Below the pieces are notes generated by a model. The model made no database searches. It was not told where the DNA came from and worked only from the letters and a program-made list of their open reading frames with translations. The translations under genes were made by a program, and so were the position numbers. Of a stretch of DNA of 64,000 nucleotides, positions 44,657 to 52,128 are shown piece after piece. Positions within the stretch are counted from its first letter, which is position 1. Each line of letters opens with the position of its first letter. The DNA is from Olavius algarvensis spirochete endosymbiont (lineage in GTDB: Bacteria > Spirochaetota > Spirochaetia > DSM-2461), in the NCBI GenBank assembly GCA_900608495.1, contig UWYT01000181.1, positions 1 through 64,000 of the forward strand. Direction: 5' to 3'.

Positions 44657-45427
44657 TTTCTCAAGATCCATTGCAGGACGTTCAGTATGTATCATTGCAT
44701 GACAATTCGGGCAGAGTGGAATTAGATCCTTGATTGGATCAACATTGTGTTGCCCGTCAGACAATGAAAGATCATTTACATGGTGAACGTGTATGAGATC
44801 TGGGCCACTAATTCCGTACTTATCTGTGAAATTGAATTCACATGCTGCACATATTGATCCACGGTGTGTGATGCAAGCTTCTCTAGCACTAGGATTCCGT
44901 TCAATAACTGTAGAAGTTACAGAATATCGCTGTCTTTCTTGATGTTGAATTTCTTCTTTATCGATATTACCACTATCTACGAGAGCTAAAGCCCATCGCC
45001 GATTCTGACCTTCTGCAAATTGACCTCCCGACTCCCTCCATAAGTTATCTGCGTCAATATTTGTAAGAACAGCAGGACGCTGATGAGAATATCCAATAAT
45101 CTGTTTTTCGCCTGATTCATATATGTAGTTTCCAATGACTTGAAAAACTGATTCTGCCTTATTATCAACAACTACTATTACAAGGTCATCTATCTCCATT
45201 TCTGAGTAAAGATTCCATAGAGAAGCTCTGCCGTGACCTACACTACTGATGCCGGGATGAGTTCTTGTAATCAATGCCGAAATGTCATCTTTGTTATTTA
45301 TCCCCGCAGTTGATAAATCACCAGAGTTTGACCATCCTACCGCAATTCGATTTCTAGCAATCATCATTTTGAGTGATTCCTTTTGGTCATCTTCATCATG
45401 ATGTGACATTAATCGCCAGATGTTCAT
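44633..45427 (-). CDS. EVE-like and HNH nuclease, putative modification-dependent restriction enzyme
   Basis: A 264-residue protein. The N-terminal 130 residues (I-W-R-L-M-S-H-H ... R-I-A-V-G-W ... G-R-A-S-L-W-N-L-Y-S-E-M ... D-L-V-I-V ... G-N-Y-I-Y-E) look like an EVE/PUA-type domain that flips and reads modified bases. The C-terminal HNH nuclease shows Cys193/Cys196, H-V-H-H-V (213-217), the N-V-D-P-I-K-D-L-I-P-L-C-P-N-C-H stretch (Cys239, Cys242, His243) and His247. Such pairs occur in type IV (McrA-like) restriction. It carries its own promoter (45456-45484) and lies in a mobile island, which fits a defence cargo gene. Activity is inferred. Confidence 0.8.
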   Translation of the reverse strand: MNIWRLMSHHDEDDQKESLKMMIARNRIAVGWSNSGDLSTAGINNKDDISALITRTHPGISSVGHGRASLWNLYSEMEIDDLVIVVVDNKAESVFQVIGNYIYESGEKQIIGYSHQRPAVLTNIDADNLWRESGGQFAEGQNRRWALALVDSGNIDKEEIQHQERQRYSVTSTVIERNPSAREACITHRGSICAACEFNFTDKYGISGPDLIHVHHVNDLSLSDGQHNVDPIKDLIPLCPNCHAMIHTERPAMDLEKLRRIIIN

Positions 45428-45455
45428 AGTTATGTCCTTTATTTAGAGCTTCGTA

Positions 45456-45484
45456 ATAATAATAATTAATCGTTATCTTGACAA
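45456..45484 (-). promoter_or_regulatory. Promoter of the island HNH nuclease gene
   Basis: On the minus strand TTGTCA (45484-45479), a 17-bp spacer and TATTAT (45461-45456) make a strong sigma-70 promoter, 29 bp before the start codon; AAAGGA is the ribosome binding site. Confidence 0.7.
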
Positions 45485-45560
45485 TACATTAGAGTCTTCA
45501 GAGTTGGTACTTTATTTTAACTGTAACCCGGTTCTTGCTATCAATCGATACATAACTCTT

Positions 45561-45590
45561 TACAACAATACGCAACGATACGCAACGATA
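45561..45590. repeat. Three 10-bp direct repeats near the right attachment site
   Basis: CGCAACGATA occurs twice in tandem (45571-45590), preceded by a related TACAACAATA (45561-45570). The phase of one helical turn and the position about 90 bp before attR fit integrase or excisionase arm-type sites. They could also be a replication or regulatory iteron. Confidence 0.5.
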
Positions 45591-45672
45591 CCAAGATGTA
45601 AACTTGATGGATGTCTCATAAAATGCTATAATACCAGTAGATACACAAAGAATAGCAAACAGTTGTCGCGTT

Positions 45673-45714
45673 CTCGTAATGCGTAGGTCTGGAGTTCGAG
45701 TCTCCACTTTGGCT
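45673..45714 (+). repeat. attR: duplicated 3' half of tRNA-Thr
   Basis: Forty-two bases identical to tRNA-Thr positions from the anticodon loop to the discriminator base (44175-44216). The bases on both sides differ completely, so the crossover lies within this stretch. Confidence 0.9.
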
Positions 45715-45725
45715 TATGAAGGTGT

Positions 45726-45750
45726 GGATGTCCGCCGGAGCGGAACATCC
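45726..45750 (+). terminator. Stable hairpin downstream of attR
   Basis: GGATGT-CCGC / GCGG-A-ACATCC, ten base pairs with one bulged A and a CGGA loop. It lacks a T-run. Before integration it would have followed the tRNA-Thr gene and may be that gene's processing or termination hairpin. Confidence 0.4.
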
Positions 45751-45819
45751 GTCTTCCGGCTGCAGGAGAACTGGCTCTTTTCTCAAAAAGAGATAGGCTA
45801 TCACTCTTCAGGGTAGCCG

Positions 45820-46119
45820 TTACTCCGTGATAGTTGTTGTAGTTGGCGTATAGATTCCCATGGTTATATATTGGAGTAAGAGATCGATAAATGTGTGTTC
45901 TATAGTCAATCGATAGTCCTGCGTTCCGCTTCTGGGCTCGACTCCTGGTTGTTCATCCAAGCCCACCAGACCGTAGATGAAGTAGTGGTTTTTCATTTTC
46001 TCTGTTTCGACATATTTTTGAGGCCCTTCCCCGTAATCGACAGAATAGGTAAAACAGGCTGATAGGAGTAAACCTGTGAGCATGAGTAAAATGATGGATG
46101 ATAGCATTGATCTTTTCAT
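45820..46119 (-). CDS. Bor-family lipoprotein
   Basis: A 99-residue lipoprotein with the lipobox L-L-S-A-C (Cys22) after a hydrophobic signal. The C-terminal part K-N-H-Y-F-I-Y-G-L ... T-F-I-D-L-L-L-Q-Y-I-T-M-G-I-Y-T-P resembles phage lambda Bor / Iss, outer-membrane lipoproteins linked to serum resistance. The start at 46119 is chosen for GGAG upstream and because the signal peptide begins there; the frame extends 47 codons further without likeness. It lies just outside the tRNA island but may also be horizontally acquired. Confidence 0.75.
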   Translation of the reverse strand: MKRSMLSSIILLMLTGLLLSACFTYSVDYGEGPQKYVETEKMKNHYFIYGLVGLDEQPGVEPRSGTQDYRLTIEHTFIDLLLQYITMGIYTPTTTTITE

Positions 46120-46327
46120 ATAATGACTCCAAAAACTGATAATGCAGTTATCTTGGTATTTCAGCAGTTTTTGATCAACTATTTGGGATTGTTTTATTGG
46201 ATTGAATCGCTTCTTGAAGTGACATTGCTCAATGTTTGATTGTATCATGCGGGTACGCACTTTTTTTCATAAGTAAAGCGAAGACTGATGGAATCAATGC
46301 TCCGTTGCTCTTCAGAAGGAGGCGTTT

Positions 46328-46759
46328 ATGCTGCGAAATATCAACCCGGTGATTTCTCCGGAACTGCTTGCAGTTTTGTTTAGAATGGGCCATGGCGATG
46401 AAATTGTTTTGGCTGATTCTTTTTTCCCGGGAGATAGCTTCGGGAAACGTGTTGTCAGGGCAGACGGAATCGGAATTCCCTTGCTTCTTGAAGGCATACT
46501 GCCCCTAATCACCCTGGATTCTTACGTTCCAAATCCACTTTTTATGATGGAACCGGCAGCAAAGGATGAGCTGGACATGAGTGTAGAGGCCGCCTATCGC
46601 AGAGTAGTTAATAAGTTTTGGCCAGAAACACCCCCTATACAGCGAGTCGAACGTTTTAAGTTTTATGAGCAGGCTAAAAATGCATTTGCTGTAGTTATGA
46701 CCGGCGAGGTGAAGAAATATGGCAATATAATATTGAAGAAGGGCGTTATTGATAGATAG
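46328..46759 (+). CDS. RbsD/FucU family sugar mutarotase
   Basis: A 143-residue protein that interconverts sugar anomers. The family pattern is clear: L-L-A-V-L-F-R-M-G-H-G-D-E-I-V-L-A-D (catalytic His in G-H-G-D), and the final Y-G-N-I-I-L-K-K-G-V. The length is closer to FucU than to RbsD. AGGAGG precedes the ATG. It is the first gene of a six-gene pentose/hexose uptake operon and its end overlaps the permease gene. Confidence 0.88.
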   Translation: MLRNINPVISPELLAVLFRMGHGDEIVLADSFFPGDSFGKRVVRADGIGIPLLLEGILPLITLDSYVPNPLFMMEPAAKDELDMSVEAAYRRVVNKFWPETPPIQRVERFKFYEQAKNAFAVVMTGEVKKYGNIILKKGVIDR

Positions 46760-47726
46760 GGGGTCACTTGCCATTGTTTTTGCGGCGAGGATGAGACGTT
46801 CAGGATTGCTGTTGGCCTTCTTGGCTCTGTGTGTTGTTCTTTCAATACTGTCGAATCGATTTCTAACCCTTCCAAATGCTCTAAATATTCTTCGTCAATC
46901 CTCCATTAATGGAATCATTGCGGCGGGGATGACCCTGGTTATCCTTACTGCGGGAATTGATCTTTCGGTAGGTTCAGTATTAGCCTTAAGTTCGGTGATT
47001 ACGGCCCAACTGTTGGTTAGTGGCCTGCCTCCACTAATGGCTTTCTTCAGTGGTCTATTCGTTGGAGCGCTGCTTGGTTTATTCAATGGAATCCTTGTAA
47101 CGTTGTTTTCTCTTCCTCCGTTTGTAGCGACGCTGGGAACCATGACCTTTGCACGGGGATTGGCATTGAGTTTTACCCAGGGCAAGCCAATCACCGGTTT
47201 ACCGGAGTCGTTTCGGGTTCTTGGAACCGGTTTTGTAGGACCGATTCCTGTTCCAGTTATTATCGTGTTGGCAGTGTTCCTTATTGGTATGTTTTTCTTG
47301 AATTTAACTTCACAAGGGGAACAACTGTACGCTTTGGGTAACAATCCGGTTGCGGCTCGTTTCACAGGGATACTTGTTAAACTATATATAATTGTGGTAT
47401 ATTCTGTTGCTGGAGTTCTGGCGGCACTTGCTGGTCAGATTCTAATTGCTCGTTTGGATTCTGCCCAACCTGTTATGGGCATGGGCTATGAACTGGATGC
47501 GATTGCTGCCGTGGTTGTTGGTGGCTCCAACTTCAATGGGGGCAGCGGGGGGCTGGCGGGTACTTTGATAGGAGTATTGTTCATTGTGGTTATCAACAAT
47601 GGATTGAATCTTCTGAATATCCCATCATTCTGGGGCCAGGTTGTAAAGGGTGTAGTGATTGCTATGGCCCTGCTATTCAATCGCGTTTCGGTTCAAGAAA
47701 GAAAAATCGACCGTGAGTCGGTTTGA
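46749..47726 (+). CDS. rbsC: Ribose-type ABC transporter permease (first copy)
   Basis: A 325-residue inner-membrane permease of the RbsC/BPD_transp_2 family with about eight to ten hydrophobic segments and the diagnostic loop T-L-V-I-L-T-A-G-I-D-L-S-V-G-S and the cytoplasmic E-A-A-like region. The TTG at 46749 overlaps the end of fucU; an ATG at 46791 is an alternative start. It works with RbsA and RbsB. Confidence 0.9.
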   Translation: MIDRGSLAIVFAARMRRSGLLLAFLALCVVLSILSNRFLTLPNALNILRQSSINGIIAAGMTLVILTAGIDLSVGSVLALSSVITAQLLVSGLPPLMAFFSGLFVGALLGLFNGILVTLFSLPPFVATLGTMTFARGLALSFTQGKPITGLPESFRVLGTGFVGPIPVPVIIVLAVFLIGMFFLNLTSQGEQLYALGNNPVAARFTGILVKLYIIVVYSVAGVLAALAGQILIARLDSAQPVMGMGYELDAIAAVVVGGSNFNGGSGGLAGTLIGVLFIVVINNGLNLLNIPSFWGQVVKGVVIAMALLFNRVSVQERKIDRESV

Positions 47727-47742
47727 ATATAGTGAGGTATAA

Positions 47743-48630
47743 ATGAAGAGACTGCTTGTTTTATTATTTGTTTTGGGTTCGATTTCAGGCGTTCTATTTG
47801 CCAGGGGCGATTTAGAGGGAACCGTCTATGGCTTGTCGATTTCGACTTTGAACAATCCTTTCTTCGTTACGTTAAAGGAGGGTGCCGAGGCCAAGGCTTC
47901 CGAACTTGGTGTGAGTTTAATCATTGTGGATTCCCAGGACGATCCGGCTAAGGAAGCTGTGAATATGGAGGACCTCATTCAACAGGGGGTTGATGCGATT
48001 CTTGTAAACCCAACTGATGCTGATGCCATAGTGCCAAGCATCATGAAGGCCAATGCTGCAGCCATACCTGTTTTAACAATAGATCGCGGTGCTGCAGGGG
48101 GTGAAATTGTTGCCCATATTGCTTCGGATAATGTTGCCGGTGGAAGAATGGCCGCGGAATTTCTTGTGGAAGCCATCGGAGGTTCTGGAAAACTTGTCGA
48201 ATTGGAAGGTATTGCAGGTACATCGGCCGCTCGGGATCGTGGCGAGGGATTCAATGCTGTCGTTGGCGCGGTTCCCGGTATAGAGGTTGTGGCTCGCCAG
48301 ACCGCGAATTTCAATCGCGCTGAAGGCCTAAGTGTTTTTGAAAACATACTTCAGGCCCAACCGGAAATAAATGGTGTTTTTGCTCACAATGATGAAATGA
48401 TTCTTGGGGCCATCGAGGCCGCAAAGGCTGCCGGGAATACAGGTATCGTTTTTGTTGGATTCGATGCGATAGATGATGCCATAGTTGCTGTTGAAGATGG
48501 CTCATTGGCCGCAACAGTTGCTCAACAGCCTGATATGATTGGTGCTCTTGGAGTTGAAACAGCATATAAGTATCTTATGGGCGAAACAGTTTCAGCTAAC
48601 ATTCCTGTTGATCTGGCGCTAGTCAGATAG
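47743..48630 (+). CDS. rbsB: Ribose-type periplasmic sugar-binding protein
   Basis: A 295-residue solute-binding protein with a signal peptide (K-R-L-L-V-L-L-F-V-L-G-S-I-S-G-V-L-F-A). It has the periplasmic-binding-protein type 1 fold; N-N-P-F-F, N-P-T-D-A-D, D-R-G-A and G-F-D-A-I are the sugar-contacting segments of the RbsB group. The likely ligand is ribose or a related pentose, not fixed by sequence. Confidence 0.92.
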   Translation: MKRLLVLLFVLGSISGVLFARGDLEGTVYGLSISTLNNPFFVTLKEGAEAKASELGVSLIIVDSQDDPAKEAVNMEDLIQQGVDAILVNPTDADAIVPSIMKANAAAIPVLTIDRGAAGGEIVAHIASDNVAGGRMAAEFLVEAIGGSGKLVELEGIAGTSAARDRGEGFNAVVGAVPGIEVVARQTANFNRAEGLSVFENILQAQPEINGVFAHNDEMILGAIEAAKAAGNTGIVFVGFDAIDDAIVAVEDGSLAATVAQQPDMIGALGVETAYKYLMGETVSANIPVDLALVR

Positions 48631-48667
48631 CTTAAACAGTGGGTCCCCGCCGTTAAACGCGACAAAC

Positions 48668-50146
48668 ATGGCCACTATTACACTGCGAGGCATTAGCAAG
48701 GCTTTCCCCGGAGTTCGAGCTTTGAAGAGAATTGATTTATCCTTCTGGCCCGGGGAGGTTCATGCTGTGGTTGGAGAAAACGGGGCGGGGAAGTCCACTC
48801 TTATGAAGATACTAGCCGGAGATTACAGGAAAGACAGCGGTGAAATCCAGTTATTCGGGCGTGTAGAAGAGCTAGGTTCCCCGCGGGGGGCGCAGCAGAT
48901 GGGTATTGGCATGATTCATCAAGAGCTAACCCTTCTTCCCAACCGCAGTATTGCGGAAAATATCATGCTGGGAAGGGAGCCCGGCCTGGGACTGGTAAAC
49001 CGGAAGTTGATGATCCAAACTGCTCGGGATAACTTGAAACAACTCGGGTTGGAGCTGAATCCTATGGCAATGGTTTCCTTTTTGCCCATTGCTGTCCGTC
49101 AGTTGGTGGAAATTGTCAAGGCTCTGTCCCTGAATGCTAAGATTCTTATTCTTGATGAACCGACATCATCGCTTACTGAAACCGAAACCCGGATTTTGCT
49201 CGATATGATAAAAACTCTTCGCGAACGGGATATGACGTTGATTTACATATCTCATCGTTTGGAAGAAGTCTTCGAAATCGCTGATCGAATCACCGTTCTT
49301 CGGGATGGTCAATTGATTGCTACCAAGTCAATCAATGAAACCAATCCCAGCGAAGTTGTCAAGATGATGGTTGGACGTGAATTGGGGGATATATACAACA
49401 GAGTTGCCACCCCAAAAGATGAAATTCTGCTGGAAATTGACAAATTGGGCGGTAAAAATTTTCGAGACTGCTCCCTGGTTTTGCATCGGAGTGAGATTCT
49501 AGGTATCTACGGATTAGTGGGAGCTGGCCGAACCGAGTTCGCCCGAGCTCTATTTGGTTTAGACCCGGTAATTTCTGGGAAAGTGAAGATAGAGGGAAAA
49601 CAGATTGAACGCCTAAGTATTCGAGCAGCCATTGCCAGGGGCCTGGTTTACGTCCCCGAAGATCGTAAGACTCAGGGACTTTTTCTTGAGCTTTCCGTCC
49701 GAAAAAATCTTACAATCAATATGCTGGATTCATTAAGCTATTGGGGATTACTCAGTTTTCGACGACTAGCTGAGGTGGCATCGGGATTAATCGAGCGCTT
49801 GAAAATCCGCCCACCGGAGCTCTTTAAACGCATACGACATCTAAGTGGTGGAAATCAACAAAAAGTAGTTATAGCGAAATGGCTATCGGTGCAACCTAAA
49901 ATTCTTGTGCTCGACGAACCAACTCGTGGCATTGATGTGGGCTCAAAGGCAGAAATTTATGCTCTGATCGATAAATTAGCCACCGAGGGAGTTGGGGTAA
50001 TCATCATATCTTCCGAACTACCGGAGATTTTGGGGATTAGTGACCGGATTTTGGTAATGAAGGCAGGAGAGATGGTTGGTGAATTCCAGCGTGAGGATGC
50101 AACCCAGGACGGCATTATGCACCTTGCAGCTGGGGCAGAGTCCTGA
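48668..50146 (+). CDS. rbsA: Ribose-type ABC transporter ATP-binding protein
   Basis: A 492-residue protein with two ABC domains. Domain 1 has Walker A G-E-N-G-A-G-K-S-T and Walker B L-I-L-D-E-P-T; domain 2 has the altered Walker A G-L-V-G-A-G-R-T-E typical of RbsA/MglA, signature L-S-G-G-N-Q-Q-K and L-V-L-D-E-P-T-R-G-I-D-V-G. Energises sugar uptake by the neighbouring permeases. Confidence 0.94.
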   Translation: MATITLRGISKAFPGVRALKRIDLSFWPGEVHAVVGENGAGKSTLMKILAGDYRKDSGEIQLFGRVEELGSPRGAQQMGIGMIHQELTLLPNRSIAENIMLGREPGLGLVNRKLMIQTARDNLKQLGLELNPMAMVSFLPIAVRQLVEIVKALSLNAKILILDEPTSSLTETETRILLDMIKTLRERDMTLIYISHRLEEVFEIADRITVLRDGQLIATKSINETNPSEVVKMMVGRELGDIYNRVATPKDEILLEIDKLGGKNFRDCSLVLHRSEILGIYGLVGAGRTEFARALFGLDPVISGKVKIEGKQIERLSIRAAIARGLVYVPEDRKTQGLFLELSVRKNLTINMLDSLSYWGLLSFRRLAEVASGLIERLKIRPPELFKRIRHLSGGNQQKVVIAKWLSVQPKILVLDEPTRGIDVGSKAEIYALIDKLATEGVGVIIISSELPEILGISDRILVMKAGEMVGEFQREDATQDGIMHLAAGAES

Positions 50147-50172
50147 AACTTCGAAAACTGAGAAACCATATT

Positions 50173-51105
50173 TTGATCCAACGCTACAATTCCGTTCTGA
50201 TACTGATCGGACTTTATCTGGTTCTCGCTGTGATATCACCTCTTTTTTTCCGGATGCAGAATCTTGTCAATATTTTTATGCAGTCCTCAATTACGGCTAT
50301 CGTAGCACTCGGCTTATCTCTGCCCATTCTTACGGGAGGTATTGATCTTTCTGTCAGTTCTACTGCAGCTTTGGCCGGAGCAATCTCAGCCGGATTGATC
50401 GTTCGATCTGGCTGGTCAGTATTCTCGGCCATCGGACTTGCCTTATTAATTGGTATTGGTATTGGCGCTTTAATTGGCTTGTTGGTTGTTTTGGGCAGGC
50501 TCCCACCCTTTGTGGCCTCGCTTTCTCTGATGGCGGTGGGTAGAGGGCTCACCCTTATTTACACTGAGGGCAAACCGATATCAGGATTGCCGGCTGGTTA
50601 TATCGCGCTGGGTTCTGGGTCTTCAGGGTCGATTCCCAACTTGGTGATACTTCTTCTGATATTGACATTTATGACACATGTACTGCTAAGCCGAACTCGA
50701 TATGGACATCATATCTATGCTATTGGGGGTAGTGCGGATGTCGCCCGTTTGGCCGGCATACCTGTCGGCAGAATTACGATTTCGGTTTATGCTCTAAGTG
50801 GTTTTGCTGCTGCCTTTTCCGGTGTGCTGTTAACTGCCAGATTGTGGTCGGCTCAACCGACTGCGGGGACTGGATTGGAACTCGAAGCTATCGCCGCAGT
50901 CGTTATCGGTGGTAATTCATTGATGGGCGGCTATGGAAACGCCTTTGGACCGGTGATAGGAGCCTTGATTATGGGCGGAATCGGCAATGGTTTGAATCTG
51001 CTCAAAATACCGTCTTACATCCAACAAGTGGTTAGAGGACTGGTTCTTATCGTTGCTGTAATGGCGGATTTTCGTTCTCATCGAAATAACGCTGCCGCAA
51101 TCTAA
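50173..51105 (+). CDS. Ribose-type ABC transporter permease (second copy)
   Basis: A 310-residue RbsC-like permease, clearly related to but different from the one at 46749 (T-G-G-I-D-L-S-V-S-S loop). It starts at TTG without a strong ribosome binding site. Two permease genes on either side of rbsB-rbsA suggest a heterodimeric channel, as known for some sugar importers of this class (for example autoinducer-2 and rhamnose systems), instead of the homodimer of E. coli. Confidence 0.9.
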   Translation: MIQRYNSVLILIGLYLVLAVISPLFFRMQNLVNIFMQSSITAIVALGLSLPILTGGIDLSVSSTAALAGAISAGLIVRSGWSVFSAIGLALLIGIGIGALIGLLVVLGRLPPFVASLSLMAVGRGLTLIYTEGKPISGLPAGYIALGSGSSGSIPNLVILLLILTFMTHVLLSRTRYGHHIYAIGGSADVARLAGIPVGRITISVYALSGFAAAFSGVLLTARLWSAQPTAGTGLELEAIAAVVIGGNSLMGGYGNAFGPVIGALIMGGIGNGLNLLKIPSYIQQVVRGLVLIVAVMADFRSHRNNAAAI

Positions 51106-51117
51106 AAGGAACTTAGG

Positions 51118-52026
51118 ATGCTTCATAATGCTGGATCGCTCAATATCGATGATGTTTTCCAGGTAACACATATAGTACGACCAGGGGAAACCATTCCAAG
51201 TCAAACCATGAATCGCTTTGCCGGTGGAAAGGGTTTGAATCAATCCATGGCTTTGGCGCGGGCGGGGGTGAGAGTGCGGCACATTGGGCTTATCGGTGAA
51301 GATGGTGTATTTCTCCGCGATATTCTGGAGAACAATGGTGTCAATGTATCGGGGATAAAAATTTCCAAGCTGCCTACTGGCCATGCGATTATTCAAGTTG
51401 CTGCCGATGGTGAGAATTCCATTATTCTCTATAGCGGAGCTAATCAAAACTGGGGTAGACAGGATGTCCAGCGGATACGATACGATGTGCAGTCCCGGGA
51501 TATCCTTCTTCTTCAGAATGAAATCAACATGTTGCCTGAATTGATCAGGACGGCCCATGAAGCTGGGTTGCGTATCGCCATGAATCCTGCGCCGATGGGA
51601 CCCGAGGTTAAGGACTACCCGCTTGAGCATCTTTCCTGGTTGATAGTAAACGAAATCGAAGGTAGAGAATTGGCGGGAATAGATATCGATGAGCAGGGAG
51701 GGAACGGTGGCGAGGAGGAAGTAGTAGCCGAATTGCATCGGCGCTACCCAGGAACAGTGATAGTTATGACCCTTGGGAAAAGAGGAGCTATAAGGATGGA
51801 TGGAATTGGTTTGATTCGTTCGTTCTTTCCCGATGTCGGACCGATCGTAGATACCACTGGAGCCGGAGATAGCTTTATAGGCTACTTGCTGGCTGGAGAG
51901 ATTTTCGGATTGAGTAGAGAGGAAGGCTTGCGCAGGGCCTGCGCCGCAGGTGCTCTGTCGGTAACCCGCAAGGGCGCGGCAATCAGTATGCCAAGGTGGG
52001 CAGAAGTTGATGCTCTTATTCTATGA
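51118..52026 (+). CDS. rbsK: Ribokinase-family (PfkB) sugar kinase
   Basis: A 302-residue kinase that phosphorylates the imported sugar. N-terminal G-S-L-N-I-D-D-V-F and G-G-K-G-L-N-Q-S, and the C-terminal PfkB signature D-T-T-G-A-G-D-S-F (catalytic Asp) are present. The N-terminus is about five residues shorter than usual. AAGGAA precedes the ATG. Closes the operon with a mutarotase, ABC importer and kinase: import, anomer conversion, phosphorylation. Confidence 0.9.
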   Translation: MLHNAGSLNIDDVFQVTHIVRPGETIPSQTMNRFAGGKGLNQSMALARAGVRVRHIGLIGEDGVFLRDILENNGVNVSGIKISKLPTGHAIIQVAADGENSIILYSGANQNWGRQDVQRIRYDVQSRDILLLQNEINMLPELIRTAHEAGLRIAMNPAPMGPEVKDYPLEHLSWLIVNEIEGRELAGIDIDEQGGNGGEEEVVAELHRRYPGTVIVMTLGKRGAIRMDGIGLIRSFFPDVGPIVDTTGAGDSFIGYLLAGEIFGLSREEGLRRACAAGALSVTRKGAAISMPRWAEVDALIL

Positions 52027-52128
52027 TGCAGCATTGGACTTGAGCCTTGTCCGAAATTTCGTATTTGATTCAGCTGCATAACTCCATCTTCCCTGCTTTG
52101 TTTGACTCGGGGTAGATATACCCAATTG

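Larger units (their letters stand above)
44175..45714 (+). mobile_element. Mini integrative island at tRNA-Thr
   Basis: Bounded by two identical 42-bp copies (44175-44216 and 45673-45714) of the tRNA-Thr 3' half. The left copy completes the tRNA; the right copy is a fragment, the classical layout after site-specific integration into a tRNA gene. The content is about 1.5 kb: an N-terminal tyrosine-recombinase fragment and an EVE-like/HNH nuclease gene, plus 10-bp direct repeats near the right end. Without a full integrase it cannot move alone; it is a reduced remnant or depends on a helper. Confidence 0.85.
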
